Shown here in pieces: positions 1 to 8,486 of a stretch of 64,000 nt of DNA. Each line of letters begins with the position of its first letter. Positions within the stretch are counted from its first letter, which is position 1. Below the pieces are notes generated by a model, which saw only the letters and a program-made list of their open reading frames with translations, did no database searches and was not told where the DNA came from. The stretch spans positions 1,240,001-1,304,000 of the forward strand of contig NZ_UAQZ01000001.1 in NCBI RefSeq assembly GCF_900446215.1. The letters run 5' to 3'. Source of the stretch: Burkholderia cenocepacia (lineage in GTDB: Bacteria > Pseudomonadota > Gammaproteobacteria > Burkholderiales > Burkholderiaceae). A program made the position numbers and the translations under genes.

Positions 1-799
1 CTACAACGAGGACTTCCCGAAGATGAACGTCGTGCCGATCGCGGCCGAGAACTACAGCGCGGTGTCGGTCGACGTGTCCCGCGTGAAGGGCTTCATGAGC
101 CGCGACTGCGGGATGACGGCCGTGCACCTGTTCCTGACCGACCACAAGGCGACGACGATCAACCGCATCCTCGACGACGTGAAGCAATACCGTGCGTCGC
201 ATCCGTTCCCCGGCATCACGGTGCGGCTGGCCGCGGGCAACGCGGGCGTGCTCGCCGCGACGAACGACGAAGTCGAGAAGAGCGAGCTGCCGATGATGCT
301 CTACGTGTATGCGGCGATCCTGGTGCTCGTGTTCCTCGCGTATCGCGACTGGCGCGCGATGCTCGCGTGCTGCGTGCCGCTGTCGGTCGCGACCTTCATC
401 GGCTACTGGTTCATGAAAGAACTGCAGATCGGGCTGACGGTCGCGACGTTGCCGGTGATGGTGCTGGCGGTGGGTATCGGCGTCGATTACGCGTTCTACA
501 TCTACAACCGGCTGCAGGTGCATCTCGCGGGCGGGCAGGACATCGTGAAGGCGGTGCAGCACGCAATGCTCGAAGTGGGCGTGGCCACGATCTTTACCGC
601 CATCACGCTGGCGATCGGCGTCGCGACGTGGAGTTTCTCGGCGCTCAAGTTCCAGGCGGACATGGGCAAGCTGCTCGCGTTCATGTTCATCGTGAACCTC
701 GTGATGGCGATGACCGCGCTGCCCGCGCTCGCGTCGCTGCTCGAGCGCGGGTTCCCGCGCCGCAAGCCGGCTCGCGCGCCGGGCCTGTTCAGCCACTGA
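1..799 (+). CDS. RND/MMPL-family exporter, C-terminal part (5' end outside window)
   Basis: The reading frame is open from base 2, so the gene begins upstream and only about 265 residues are visible. This is the last third of an RND-superfamily membrane protein: a short periplasmic segment, then a run of hydrophobic helices (MMLYVYAAILVLVFLAY, VATLPVMVLAVGIGVDYAFY and two more) ending in a basic tail. The GIGVDYAF stretch is the conserved acidic-helix motif of MMPL/HAE-type exporters. RND proteins with a YCF48-like partner (here at 1146) commonly sit in gene sets for export or handling of hydrophobic compounds; the substrate here is unknown. The last codons and stop lie in a segment that is repeated at 1101-1116. 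Confidence 0.85.
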   Translation, partial: YNEDFPKMNVVPIAAENYSAVSVDVSRVKGFMSRDCGMTAVHLFLTDHKATTINRILDDVKQYRASHPFPGITVRLAAGNAGVLAATNDEVEKSELPMMLYVYAAILVLVFLAYRDWRAMLACCVPLSVATFIGYWFMKELQIGLTVATLPVMVLAVGIGVDYAFYIYNRLQVHLAGGQDIVKAVQHAMLEVGVATIFTAITLAIGVATWSFSALKFQADMGKLLAFMFIVNLVMAMTALPALASLLERGFPRRKPARAPGLFSH

Positions 800-870
800 C
801 GCAGACGAACATTCCGACGGAGATCCAGTCATGGTCAAGACCTTCGCTGTTTGCGGCGCACTTTGCCTCG
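785..870 (+). repeat. Diverged tandem copy, unit 1 (gene end, spacer and signal-peptide start)
   Basis: Bases 785-800 recur exactly at 1101-1116. The following spacer and the first codons of the gene at 831 resemble the spacer and first codons at 1146, at an offset of 315-316 bp. Each copy runs from a Leu-Phe-Ser-His stop through a short spacer with a GGAGAT-like ribosome site into a Met-(Val/Ile)-Lys-Thr signal peptide. This looks like an old tandem duplication of the junction between two genes. Confidence 0.6.
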
Positions 871-1115
871 TGGCGGCCGCCTTCGCACGCTTTCATGAAA
901 CGGTCGCGCAGCAGCCCGCGCCGGCCCACGCGTTCGCGACCGACGTGAAACGCGTCAGTGTGCGCCACACCACGGGTGGCGAACCGGCTGCGGCTCCATC
1001 GCCGAACGACACCGACGCCGGGCGTCGGACAGCGGCCGCGCAGGTTGCCGACAAGCCCCCCGCGATCGTGCTCGGCGTCGCGCATGCCGGCTGGTCGGTG
1101 CTGTTCAGCCACTGA
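831..1115 (+). CDS. Small exported-looking protein, possibly a duplication product
   Basis: This 94-residue frame starts with a plausible signal peptide (MVKTFAVCGALCLVAAAFA) and has no recognisable domain; the remainder is Ala/Pro/Thr-rich and low in complexity. Its start resembles the start of the next gene at 1146, and its final LFSH-stop is base-for-base the end of the preceding exporter gene. The whole frame can therefore be explained as the filling between two copies of a duplicated gene junction. It has a ribosome site (GGAGAT) and could be translated. It is equally possible that it has no function of its own. Confidence 0.4.
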   Translation: MVKTFAVCGALCLVAAAFARFHETVAQQPAPAHAFATDVKRVSVRHTTGGEPAAAPSPNDTDAGRRTAAAQVADKPPAIVLGVAHAGWSVLFSH

Positions 1116-1145
1116 CCGCGTGCCGACCACTACGGAGATTCATCC

Positions 1146-2114
1146 ATGATCAAGACGCTCGTTGCCTGTACCGCGCTCTGCGCCGCCGCGGCGACCTTCG
1201 CGCAACCGCAGGACGGAACGGTAGCGGCCTGGGCCGCGCAGCCCGCGCATGCGTGGGCCGCGCCGGCGCACCGGATGCTGATGGACGCGGCGCGCGCCGG
1301 AACGCGGATCGTCGCGGTCGGCGAGCACGGCATCGTGCTGCTGTCCGACGACGACGGCAAGACCTGGCGGCAGGCGCGACGCGTGCCGGTAGCGGCGACG
1401 CTGTCGGCCGTGTCGTTCGCGGATGCGAAGCACGGCTGGGCCGTCGGCCAGTGGGGCGCGATTCTCGCGACCGACGACGGCGGCGACACGTGGGTCACGC
1501 AGCGGCTCGATACGTCGGTCGACCAGCCGCTGTTCTCGGTGCTGTTCACGAGCGCGCGGGACGGCATGGCCGTCGGCCTGTGGTCGCTGATGCTGCAGAC
1601 GCACGACGGCGGCAGGACGTGGGCGCGCACGACGCTGCCGAAGCCACCGGGCGGCGGCAAGGCCGACCGCAATCTCTATCACGTGTTCGCCGACGCCGCG
1701 CAGGCGCTTTACATCGTGTCCGAACAGGGGATGGTGCTCAAGTCGGCCGACGGCGGCGCGAACTGGACCTATCTGCCGACGGGCGGCAAGGGCACGTTGT
1801 GGTCGGGCGTCGCGATGCCGGACGGCCGGATCGTGGTCGGCGGGCTGCTCGGCAGCCTGTTCGAGAGCCGCGACGGCGGCGCGACGTGGACGGCGCTGCA
1901 TACCGGCACGCGCAGCTCGATCACCGATCTCGTCGCGAGCGGCGGCGGGTTGACCGGCGTCGGGCTGGACGGCCTCGTGCTGACGCAGCGCGTGGCCGGC
2001 GGCCCGTTCGACGTCGTGCAGCGCGCGGATCGCGCGACCCTCAGCGCCGCGCTGATCGACGCGCGCGGCAAGCCGGTGCTGTTTTCGCAGGACGGCGTGC
2101 TGGCCGCGCCGTGA
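1146..2114 (+). CDS. YCF48-like beta-propeller protein (exported)
   Basis: This 322-residue protein has an N-terminal signal peptide (cleavage likely after ATFAQ) followed by repeated propeller blades with BNR/Asp-box-like DDGKTW, DDGGDTW, HDGGRTW, ADGGANW and RDGGATW motifs. That spacing is typical of the YCF48/Hcf136-like photosystem-assembly-factor family, which in non-photosynthetic bacteria is usually encoded next to an RND exporter. It probably acts in the periplasm as a partner of the exporter encoded just upstream. The start is set by the CGGAGA site a few bases before ATG 1146. The biochemical role in proteobacteria is not established. Confidence 0.85.
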   Translation: MIKTLVACTALCAAAATFAQPQDGTVAAWAAQPAHAWAAPAHRMLMDAARAGTRIVAVGEHGIVLLSDDDGKTWRQARRVPVAATLSAVSFADAKHGWAVGQWGAILATDDGGDTWVTQRLDTSVDQPLFSVLFTSARDGMAVGLWSLMLQTHDGGRTWARTTLPKPPGGGKADRNLYHVFADAAQALYIVSEQGMVLKSADGGANWTYLPTGGKGTLWSGVAMPDGRIVVGGLLGSLFESRDGGATWTALHTGTRSSITDLVASGGGLTGVGLDGLVLTQRVAGGPFDVVQRADRATLSAALIDARGKPVLFSQDGVLAAP

Positions 2115-2157
2115 GTTGAATCCATCGAGAAAAACGAGGAAGCATGGAGCACTTGAC

Positions 2158-3636
2158 ATGAAGCGCAAGCACAAGCCCGACATGCAGGCCCGGCGGCGGA
2201 TATTGCGCGCCGCGGCCGCGGGCGCCGCGTCGCTCGCCACCGGCGAGGTGTCGTTCGCCGAAGGCGCGGCGTCGGCATCCGCCGATCGTGGCGTGTTCGA
2301 CGTCGTCATCATCGGCGCGGGGCTCGCGGGGCTGACCGCCGCGCGCGACCTGAAGCGCGCCGGATGCGAATCGTTCGTCGTGGTCGAGGCGCGCGATCGC
2401 GTCGGCGGGCGCACCTACAACCACGATCTCGGCAACGGCGTGGTGTCCGAAGCCGGCGGCCAGTGGATCGGGCCGGGGCAGACGGCGATTGCCGATCTCG
2501 CGCGCGAACTCGGCGTCGATACGTTCCCGACGTATTACGCGGGCAAGACCGTCGTGCTGGCCGGCGACGCACGCGTCGCCCAGGATTTCCACGGCGGCTC
2601 GGGCGGCGACGACGCGATCGGCGCGAAGCTCGGCGCACTCGCCCGCGGCGTGCCGTCGCGCGAACCGTGGACCGCGCAGCACGCGGCGGAGCTCGACAAG
2701 CTCACCTACGGCGACTGGCTGCTCAAGCAGGGCGTGACCTACGAGGACGGCTACTTCCTCGGCCTCGCGGCGAAGCTGTCGCTCGGCGGCGCACCGGCCC
2801 AGCTCGGGTTGCTGCACTACCTGTCGGTGATCAACAGCGCCGATTGCGACTACGCGAAGCTCGAATCGACCAAGGGCGGCGCACAGGAAACGCGCTTCGT
2901 CGGCGGCTCGCAGGTGTTGAGCCTGCGGATGGCGAGCGAACTCGGCGCGAAGGTGCAACTGTCCTGCCCGGTGCGCAAGATCTCGGGCTGGGATCGCGAC
3001 GTGGTCGACGTGCAGACCGATCGCGGCGTGCTGCGCGCGCGGCGCGTGATCGTCGCGCTCAATCCGGCGCTGTGCCAGCAGATCGTGTTCGATCCGCCGC
3101 TGCCGGACGGCCGCGCGCAGTTGCAGCGGAACTGGCCGGCGAATGCGCCGATGCGCAAGACGGTGCACGTGTACGACCGGCCGTTCTGGCGCGACGACGG
3201 CTACAACGGACAGATCTTCGAAGTCGGCGGCCCGGTGTTCATGGCGTACGACAACTCGCCGCCGGACGGCTCGATCGGCGTGCTCGCCGCGTTCGTCGCG
3301 CCGGGCGCACTGCCGGCGGAACCGAAGGCGGCCGAACGGACGCTGTCGGCCATCTTCGCGCGCGCGCTCGGCGACAAGGCGCTGCACCCGACGCAGTTTC
3401 ACGACTACGACTGGGGCCGCGTCGATCCGTGGACGCTGCAGTGCATCCACCCGCTGCCGCCCGGGTTCTGGACGAAATGGGGCAGGTTCCTGCGCCCGGA
3501 AGCCGGCCGGCTGATCTGGTCGGGCACCGAGACGGCCGATCTGTGGCCCGGCGCGATGGACGGTGCGGTGCGCTCCGGGCATCGTGCGGCGCTGCAGGCG
3601 CTCGGCAAACTGGCCGGCCGCGGCGGGGAGGCCTGA
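2158..3636 (+). CDS. Flavin amine-oxidase-family protein with twin-arginine signal
   Basis: The 492-residue protein begins with a basic n-region containing ARRRILRAAAAGAASLA, a credible Tat signal. The FAD-binding fold follows, with VVIIGAGLAGLTAARDL and VVEARDRVGGRTY and a C-terminal SGTETADLWPGAMDGAVRSG flavin-contact motif. This is the flavin monoamine oxidase family (Pfam amino-oxidase). ATG 2158 is chosen because GGAG lies eight bases upstream; an in-frame TTG at 2116 would only add an unlikely leader. It abuts a di-haem cytochrome c gene, which suggests a periplasmic dehydrogenase that passes electrons to cytochrome c instead of O2. NicA2, of the same family, is known to do this. The substrate is unknown. 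Confidence 0.85.
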   Translation: MKRKHKPDMQARRRILRAAAAGAASLATGEVSFAEGAASASADRGVFDVVIIGAGLAGLTAARDLKRAGCESFVVVEARDRVGGRTYNHDLGNGVVSEAGGQWIGPGQTAIADLARELGVDTFPTYYAGKTVVLAGDARVAQDFHGGSGGDDAIGAKLGALARGVPSREPWTAQHAAELDKLTYGDWLLKQGVTYEDGYFLGLAAKLSLGGAPAQLGLLHYLSVINSADCDYAKLESTKGGAQETRFVGGSQVLSLRMASELGAKVQLSCPVRKISGWDRDVVDVQTDRGVLRARRVIVALNPALCQQIVFDPPLPDGRAQLQRNWPANAPMRKTVHVYDRPFWRDDGYNGQIFEVGGPVFMAYDNSPPDGSIGVLAAFVAPGALPAEPKAAERTLSAIFARALGDKALHPTQFHDYDWGRVDPWTLQCIHPLPPGFWTKWGRFLRPEAGRLIWSGTETADLWPGAMDGAVRSGHRAALQALGKLAGRGGEA

Positions 3637-4308
3637 ATGAAACGAACCTGGATGATCGGCGCGGCGCTCGTGATCGCGGGCGTGGCGGCAGCCGGCACGC
3701 TGTACGGCCCCGACCTCGTCGACGGCATGCGTTACCAGAAGGCGATGACCGCGATCGGCGAAGGCGACAGGGCCAACGGCGGCGCGTGGCCGCAGCCGCA
3801 GGAGACGTGCTTCTTCTGCCATGGCGTGCACGGGCAGTCGCAGAACGCGTGGTATCCGTCGCTGTCCGGCCAGCCGGCCACGTATCTCGCCGCGCAACTG
3901 CGCGCGTTCGCCACGAACCAGCGCCGCAACGCGTACATGGGGCCGCTTTCGCGCGAACTCGACGACGCGAAGATCGCCGCGCTGGCGACCTACTTCGCGC
4001 GACAAGCGCCGGCGCGCAACGAGGCCGTGCCGGCCGACGCGGCGCTCGACAAGCGGGGAATGGCGCTCGTGGAGGCGCGAAGCTGCCGCGCGTGTCACGG
4101 CGCGGCGCTGACGGGCAAGGACCCGGCCCCGCGCCTCGCCGGCCAGGGGCAGCTTTACCTCGAAGCGCAACTGGCGGCGTTCCGCTCGGGCGAGCGGCAC
4201 GATCCGACCGGCGCGATGAATGCGTTGGCCGCGACGTTGTCGGGCGACGATACGCGTGCGGTTGCGCACTATCTGGCCGGCCTGTCGCCGGACGGGGCGG
4301 CGAAGTGA
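3637..4308 (+). CDS. Di-haem cytochrome c (c4-like)
   Basis: The 223-residue protein has an N-terminal hydrophobic anchor or signal (MIGAALVIAGVAAAG) and two CxxCH haem-binding sites, CFFCH near residue 59 and CRACH near residue 152. Each sits in a class I cytochrome c module with a downstream Met-containing stretch. The ATG follows the previous stop (TGA 3634-3636) with no gap, so the two genes are translationally coupled and the cytochrome is very probably the electron acceptor of the exported flavoprotein upstream. It would act in the periplasm, membrane-attached or soluble. Confidence 0.88.
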   Translation: MKRTWMIGAALVIAGVAAAGTLYGPDLVDGMRYQKAMTAIGEGDRANGGAWPQPQETCFFCHGVHGQSQNAWYPSLSGQPATYLAAQLRAFATNQRRNAYMGPLSRELDDAKIAALATYFARQAPARNEAVPADAALDKRGMALVEARSCRACHGAALTGKDPAPRLAGQGQLYLEAQLAAFRSGERHDPTGAMNALAATLSGDDTRAVAHYLAGLSPDGAAK

Positions 4309-4362
4309 TGCGCGAAACGCGCCAGGCCCGGGAATACCCTGCCTTTTTCTTTACGCTTTACT

Positions 4363-4391
4363 TTGTCATAGTGACCTAATATTGGTAATGT
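4363..4391 (+). promoter_or_regulatory. Sigma70-type promoter with GTCA-N3-TGAC operator
   Basis: TTGTCA (4363-4368), a 17-base spacer and TAATGT (4386-4391) form a good promoter for the gene at 4482. The palindrome GTCATAGTGAC (4365-4375) overlaps the -35. The same arrangement, with equal spacing from an upstream GGAATACCCTG block, recurs at 10887-10915. A TetR-type regulator encoded between the two (10139) is the obvious candidate to bind it. Confidence 0.7.
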
Positions 4392-4481
4392 GTTCTACAA
4401 AAGAACGCGCCGGATACGAAGCAGCAGTACCCGACCTCGAACCGAACCGGTTCCCGACAATTCACGTTTCAGGAGACAACC

Positions 4482-5612
4482 ATGGCTAAGCACCCCGTCG
4501 TCGTTTATGGCGCAAGCGGTTACACCGGCATGTTGATCATGGACTGGCTGATCGACCAGAACATCCCGTTCACGGCGGTCGCGCGCAATGCGGCTCGCGC
4601 GAAGGAAATGATGGCGCAGCGCGTCGTGCGGCTCGAATCCGCGCAATACGAAATCATCGAGGCGGAGCACGACGTCGATGCGCTCGTGAAGGCTTTCCGC
4701 GGGGCGAAGGTGGTGTGCAACACGGTCGGGCCGTTCTCGAGCTTCGGGCTCGTCGGCGTCGAGGCCGCGCTGAAGGCCGGCTGTCACCACCTCGATACGA
4801 CCGGCGAACAGTCGTATATCCGTGCGGTGCGCGACGAGTTCGGCGAGCAGTATCGCCAGGCCGGCCTGCTGGCGTCGTCGTCGAACGCGTACATGTACAC
4901 GTTCGCGGAGATCGCCGCCGAGCTCGCGCTCGAAACGCCGGGCATCGACGCGCTGGAGACGGCCACGCTGACGCGCGGCCCGCGCGGCGCGGCCGGCGTG
5001 AGCATCGGTTCGACCGCGACGATCTTCGACGGCGCGCGCCACGAGTCCTGCTACCTGTGGGAGAAGGCGCTCGTGCCGCACGCCGCGGACGCGTCGTTCA
5101 CCGTCGCGACGCCGGAGCTGATGCAGCCGGTGTTCTGCCTGCCGTGGGGCGGCACGTCGCTGCCCGTCTATTTCGAGCACGATGCGCGCGTGCGCAGCTG
5201 CATCTCGTGCGTGGGTTTCTACGACAACAACGTGATGAAGCTGGTGCACCAGTTCGGACAGAAGTGGGAAGCCGAATACAAGCACCTGCCGCGCGAGCAG
5301 CAGGACGAAGTGCTGAAGCAGGTCGTCGCGTCGACCACGCCGACGATGCCGCCGCGCGAGCGCACGACGATCCAGCGCAGCGTCGATGTCGCGATCGGCC
5401 GTGGCCAGCTCGCGGCGGTGCGCGCGACCGTGCACGGCGTCACGCCATACATCTCGACGGGCGCGATTCACGCGGCCGGCGTGCTCAAGCTGCTCGACGG
5501 CGAGACCGCGCGCACCGGCTTCGCGTCCGGCTCGAAGGCATTCGGCCATCGCTACCTGCTCGGCTTCCTCGAACAGCGCGGGCTCGCGCGCGCGACGGTC
5601 ACGCAACTGTGA
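4482..5612 (+). CDS. Saccharopine-dehydrogenase-like NAD(P)-binding protein
   Basis: The 376-residue protein has an N-terminal Rossmann motif (VVVYGASGYTGMLIMDWL) and the overall layout of the saccharopine dehydrogenase / trans-acting enoyl reductase family, including NTVGPFSSFG and DTTGEQSYIR near the putative active region. These proteins reduce or rearrange CoA- or carrier-bound intermediates or amino acids; lysine metabolism is unlikely here because the neighbours are an acyl-CoA ligase, a thiolase-like enzyme and a flavoprotein. The start has a clear AGGAGA site. First gene of the probable operon 4482-9971, driven by the promoter at 4363. The exact reaction is unknown. Confidence 0.75.
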   Translation: MAKHPVVVYGASGYTGMLIMDWLIDQNIPFTAVARNAARAKEMMAQRVVRLESAQYEIIEAEHDVDALVKAFRGAKVVCNTVGPFSSFGLVGVEAALKAGCHHLDTTGEQSYIRAVRDEFGEQYRQAGLLASSSNAYMYTFAEIAAELALETPGIDALETATLTRGPRGAAGVSIGSTATIFDGARHESCYLWEKALVPHAADASFTVATPELMQPVFCLPWGGTSLPVYFEHDARVRSCISCVGFYDNNVMKLVHQFGQKWEAEYKHLPREQQDEVLKQVVASTTPTMPPRERTTIQRSVDVAIGRGQLAAVRATVHGVTPYISTGAIHAAGVLKLLDGETARTGFASGSKAFGHRYLLGFLEQRGLARATVTQL

Positions 5613-5654
5613 TGGCCGCCGCCGCATCGGACCCGACCCAACGGAACATGTGAC

Positions 5655-7208
5655 ATGGCCATTATCGATTTCTACGACCGCGGCTGGCGGCTCAATCCCG
5701 ACGGCATCGCGTACATCCAGGGCGATCGCAACTACACGTTCCAGGAGATCGGCGAGCTGTCGTGCCGCATCGCCAACGGGCTGCTCGCCGCCGGCTTCGC
5801 GAAGGAGGCGAAGGCGGCGGTGTGGGCCGACAACGACGTGATCGGCTGGAGCTGCGCGCTCGGGATGTGGCGCGCCGGGCTCGCGTATATCCCGGTGAAC
5901 GGCCGTAATGCGGTGGCCGAGAACCAGTACGTGCTCGATGCGTTCGACTGCGAAGTGCTGTTCTTCCATCACGCGTTCGCGGCCGCGATCGATGCGCTGC
6001 GGCCGAGCCTGCCGAAGGTCCGGCTGTGGGTGTGCCTCGACGCCGACCTGCCGTGGGCACCGTCGCTGGCTTCGTGGAGCGAGCACCAGCCGGCGACGCC
6101 GCCGGTCGTCGATTACGCGATGGACGACGTCGTCGCGCTGTCGGCCACGGGCGGCACGACGGGCGCGCCGAAGGGCGTGATGAACACGCATCGTTCGCTG
6201 CAGACGTACTTCGCGCAATTCATGATCGCGATGACGTACGACGATGCGCGCCCGGTCAATCTGGCCGCGGCGCCGATGACGCACACGGCCGGCATGATGT
6301 CGCTGCCGTGCACCGCGCGCGGCGGCACGGTGGTCGTGCTGCCGAAGCCCGACCCGGCATTGCTGCTCGGCGCGATCGTCAAGCATCGCGTGACCGAATT
6401 CTTCCTGCCGCCGACCGTGATCTACCGGCTGCTCGACATCCCCGGCATCGAGCAGGTCGATTTCTCGTCGCTGCGCTACTTCCTGTATGGGGCCGCGCCG
6501 ATGTCGGTCGAGAAGCTCAAGCGCGCGATCGACGTGTTCGGCCCGGTGATGACGGGCGGCTACGGGCAGACCGAGGCGCCCGCGTCGATCTCGTACCTGA
6601 CGCCGGCCGAGCACTTCGTCGACGGCCAGCTCGCATCCGACGCGCGGCTCGCGTCGGTCGGCCGCCCGAATCCGCTGGTGCGCGTCGAGATCGTCGGCGA
6701 GCGCGGCGAGCTGCTGAAGCAGGGCGAGACCGGCGAGATCTGCGTACGCGGCGATCTCGTGATGAAGGGCTACTACCGCGCGCCGGACAAGACGGCCGAG
6801 ACGATCGTCGACGGCTGGCTGCATACCGGCGACATCGGCCATCTCGATCGCGACGGCTATCTGCACATCACCGACCGCAAGAAGGACATGATCATCAGCG
6901 GCGGCTTCAACGTCTATCCGAGCGAGATCGAACAGGTGATCTGGGCGCACCCGGCCGTGCAGGACTGCGCGGTGATCGGCGTGCCCGACGACAAATGGGG
7001 CGAAGCGGTGAAGGCCGTGGTGGAGCTCAATGCCGGGCAGCAGGTGAGCGCGGAAGAACTCGTCGCGCTGTGCAAGGAGAAGCTCGGCTCGGTGAAGGCG
7101 CCCAAGAGCGTCGACTTCGTCGCCGCGCTGCCGCGCAGCACGGCCGGCAAGGTGCTGAAGAAGGACCTGCGCGAACGGTACTGGCAAGGCCAGCAACGCA
7201 GGATCTGA
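5655..7208 (+). CDS. AMP-dependent acyl-CoA synthetase/ligase
   Basis: The 517-residue adenylate-forming enzyme has all core motifs: the P-loop-like SATGGTTGAPKGVMNTH near residue 160, GGYGQTEAP near 300, GWLHTGDIGHLDRDGYLHI near 390, the hinge DRKKDMIISGG and the C-terminal catalytic Lys in STAGKVLKKDLRERY. It activates a carboxylic acid to its acyl-AMP and then the CoA thioester. The position between a reductase-like protein and a thiolase-like enzyme suggests that it primes the substrate of this catabolic operon. Chain length and identity of the acid cannot be read from the sequence. Confidence 0.9.
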   Translation: MAIIDFYDRGWRLNPDGIAYIQGDRNYTFQEIGELSCRIANGLLAAGFAKEAKAAVWADNDVIGWSCALGMWRAGLAYIPVNGRNAVAENQYVLDAFDCEVLFFHHAFAAAIDALRPSLPKVRLWVCLDADLPWAPSLASWSEHQPATPPVVDYAMDDVVALSATGGTTGAPKGVMNTHRSLQTYFAQFMIAMTYDDARPVNLAAAPMTHTAGMMSLPCTARGGTVVVLPKPDPALLLGAIVKHRVTEFFLPPTVIYRLLDIPGIEQVDFSSLRYFLYGAAPMSVEKLKRAIDVFGPVMTGGYGQTEAPASISYLTPAEHFVDGQLASDARLASVGRPNPLVRVEIVGERGELLKQGETGEICVRGDLVMKGYYRAPDKTAETIVDGWLHTGDIGHLDRDGYLHITDRKKDMIISGGFNVYPSEIEQVIWAHPAVQDCAVIGVPDDKWGEAVKAVVELNAGQQVSAEELVALCKEKLGSVKAPKSVDFVAALPRSTAGKVLKKDLRERYWQGQQRRI

Positions 7209-7233
7209 AACTGCTTCATACGGATTCCATACG

Positions 7234-8475
7234 ATGAGCAACATCTACATCGCAGGCATCGCGATGACCGTGTTCGGCCGGCATCTCGACCGCAGCCTCG
7301 ACGATCTGGCGAGAGAGGCGCTGCAGCGCGCATTGCGGGACGCCGGCTGCCACGCCGATGCGATCCGCGCCGCGTTCTATGCGGGCATCACCAACGGCGC
7401 GCTGCAGGGGCAGTTGTCGATTCCCGGCCAGGTCGTGTTCAGCAAGATCGGCCTCGAAGGCATTCCGGTGTTCAACGTCGAGAATGCGTGCGCGTCGGGC
7501 AGTACGGCCGTGCACCTCGCCGTGCGGCAGTTGCAGTCGGGCGCGTGCGACGTCGCGCTGGCGCTCGGCGCGGAGAAGATGAACGTCGCGGACAAGGCGA
7601 AATCGTTCGCGCTGTTCGACGCCGGCTGGGACGTGTCGCGCGTCGACGAGAATTTCGCGATGCTCGCGCGGCTCGGCGAAGGGATCGAGCCACCGCCCGG
7701 CTCGGAATCCGACCGCCCGTACAGCCGTTTCATGAAGATCTACGCGGCGCTGTGCCGGCATCACATGCACACGTACGGCACGACGCAGCGGCAGATCGCC
7801 GCCGTGTCGGCGAAGAACCACGGGCATTCGGTGCACAACCCGTACTCGCAGTTTCGCCAGCCGTTCACGATCGACGAGGTGCTGGCTGCCGCACCGATCA
7901 CGTACCCGATCACGCTGCCGATGTGCGCGCCGCTGTCGGACGGCGCGGCGGCCGCGATCCTCTGCACGGAAGAAGGGCTGGAACGCATCGGCGCCGACCG
8001 CGGCCGCTGCATCCGGATCGCCGCGAGCGTGATCCGCAGCTTCACGCGGCGGCGCATCGACGAGCCGCACAAGCACATCGGCCGGCTCGCCGCGTTGCAG
8101 GCGTACGAGCAGGCCGGCGTGGGGCCGGAGGACATGGACGTGGCCGAAGTGCACGACGCGTCGGCGATGGGCGAAATCATCCAGGCCGAGAACCTCGGCT
8201 TCGTGCCGCTCGGCGAAGGCGGTCCGGCCGCCGAGCGCGGCGAGTTCACGCTCGGCGGGCGTATCCCGATCAACACGTCGGGCGGCCTCGAATCGAAGGG
8301 TCATCCGCTTGGCGCGACCGGTATCGGTCAGCTGTACGAGCTGGTCACGCAGTTGCGCGGCGAAGCGGGCGCACGCCAGGTGGACGGCGCGCGTCATGCG
8401 ATCCAGGAGAACGGCGGCGGCTTGCAGGGCGTCGAAGAGGCGGCGCTGGCGATTCACATTCTCAGCAGGGATTGA
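7234..8475 (+). CDS. Thiolase-family protein (SCP-x/lipid-transfer type)
   Basis: The 413-residue protein has the thiolase fold: the nucleophilic Cys86 in NACASGSTAVHLA, an HDA-type motif (EVHDASAMGEI) and GHPLGATGIGQLYELV near residue 355. The C-terminal loop reads ENGGG, so the second catalytic Cys of classical biosynthetic and degradative thiolases (CxGGG) is absent, as in SCP2-type thiolases. It probably performs, or assists, chain cleavage of a CoA thioester of a branched or cyclic acid. It starts 26 bases after the ligase gene and is followed at 12 bases by the FAD oxidoreductase gene, consistent with one transcript. Confidence 0.82.
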   Translation: MSNIYIAGIAMTVFGRHLDRSLDDLAREALQRALRDAGCHADAIRAAFYAGITNGALQGQLSIPGQVVFSKIGLEGIPVFNVENACASGSTAVHLAVRQLQSGACDVALALGAEKMNVADKAKSFALFDAGWDVSRVDENFAMLARLGEGIEPPPGSESDRPYSRFMKIYAALCRHHMHTYGTTQRQIAAVSAKNHGHSVHNPYSQFRQPFTIDEVLAAAPITYPITLPMCAPLSDGAAAAILCTEEGLERIGADRGRCIRIAASVIRSFTRRRIDEPHKHIGRLAALQAYEQAGVGPEDMDVAEVHDASAMGEIIQAENLGFVPLGEGGPAAERGEFTLGGRIPINTSGGLESKGHPLGATGIGQLYELVTQLRGEAGARQVDGARHAIQENGGGLQGVEEAALAIHILSRD

Positions 8476-8486
8476 CGGAGGCGAAC

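Noticed and set aside
2041-4269. Minus-strand open frame of 742 codons opposite the flavoprotein and cytochrome genes
   Set aside because: Same reason; composition is low-complexity Arg/Ala/His and the plus-strand frames carry FAD and haem motifs.
4395-7244. Very long minus-strand open frame (949 codons) opposite the reductase and ligase genes
   Set aside because: It is a shadow of GC-rich plus-strand genes: Arg/His/Ala-rich, no domain, and covers genes with complete catalytic motifs.
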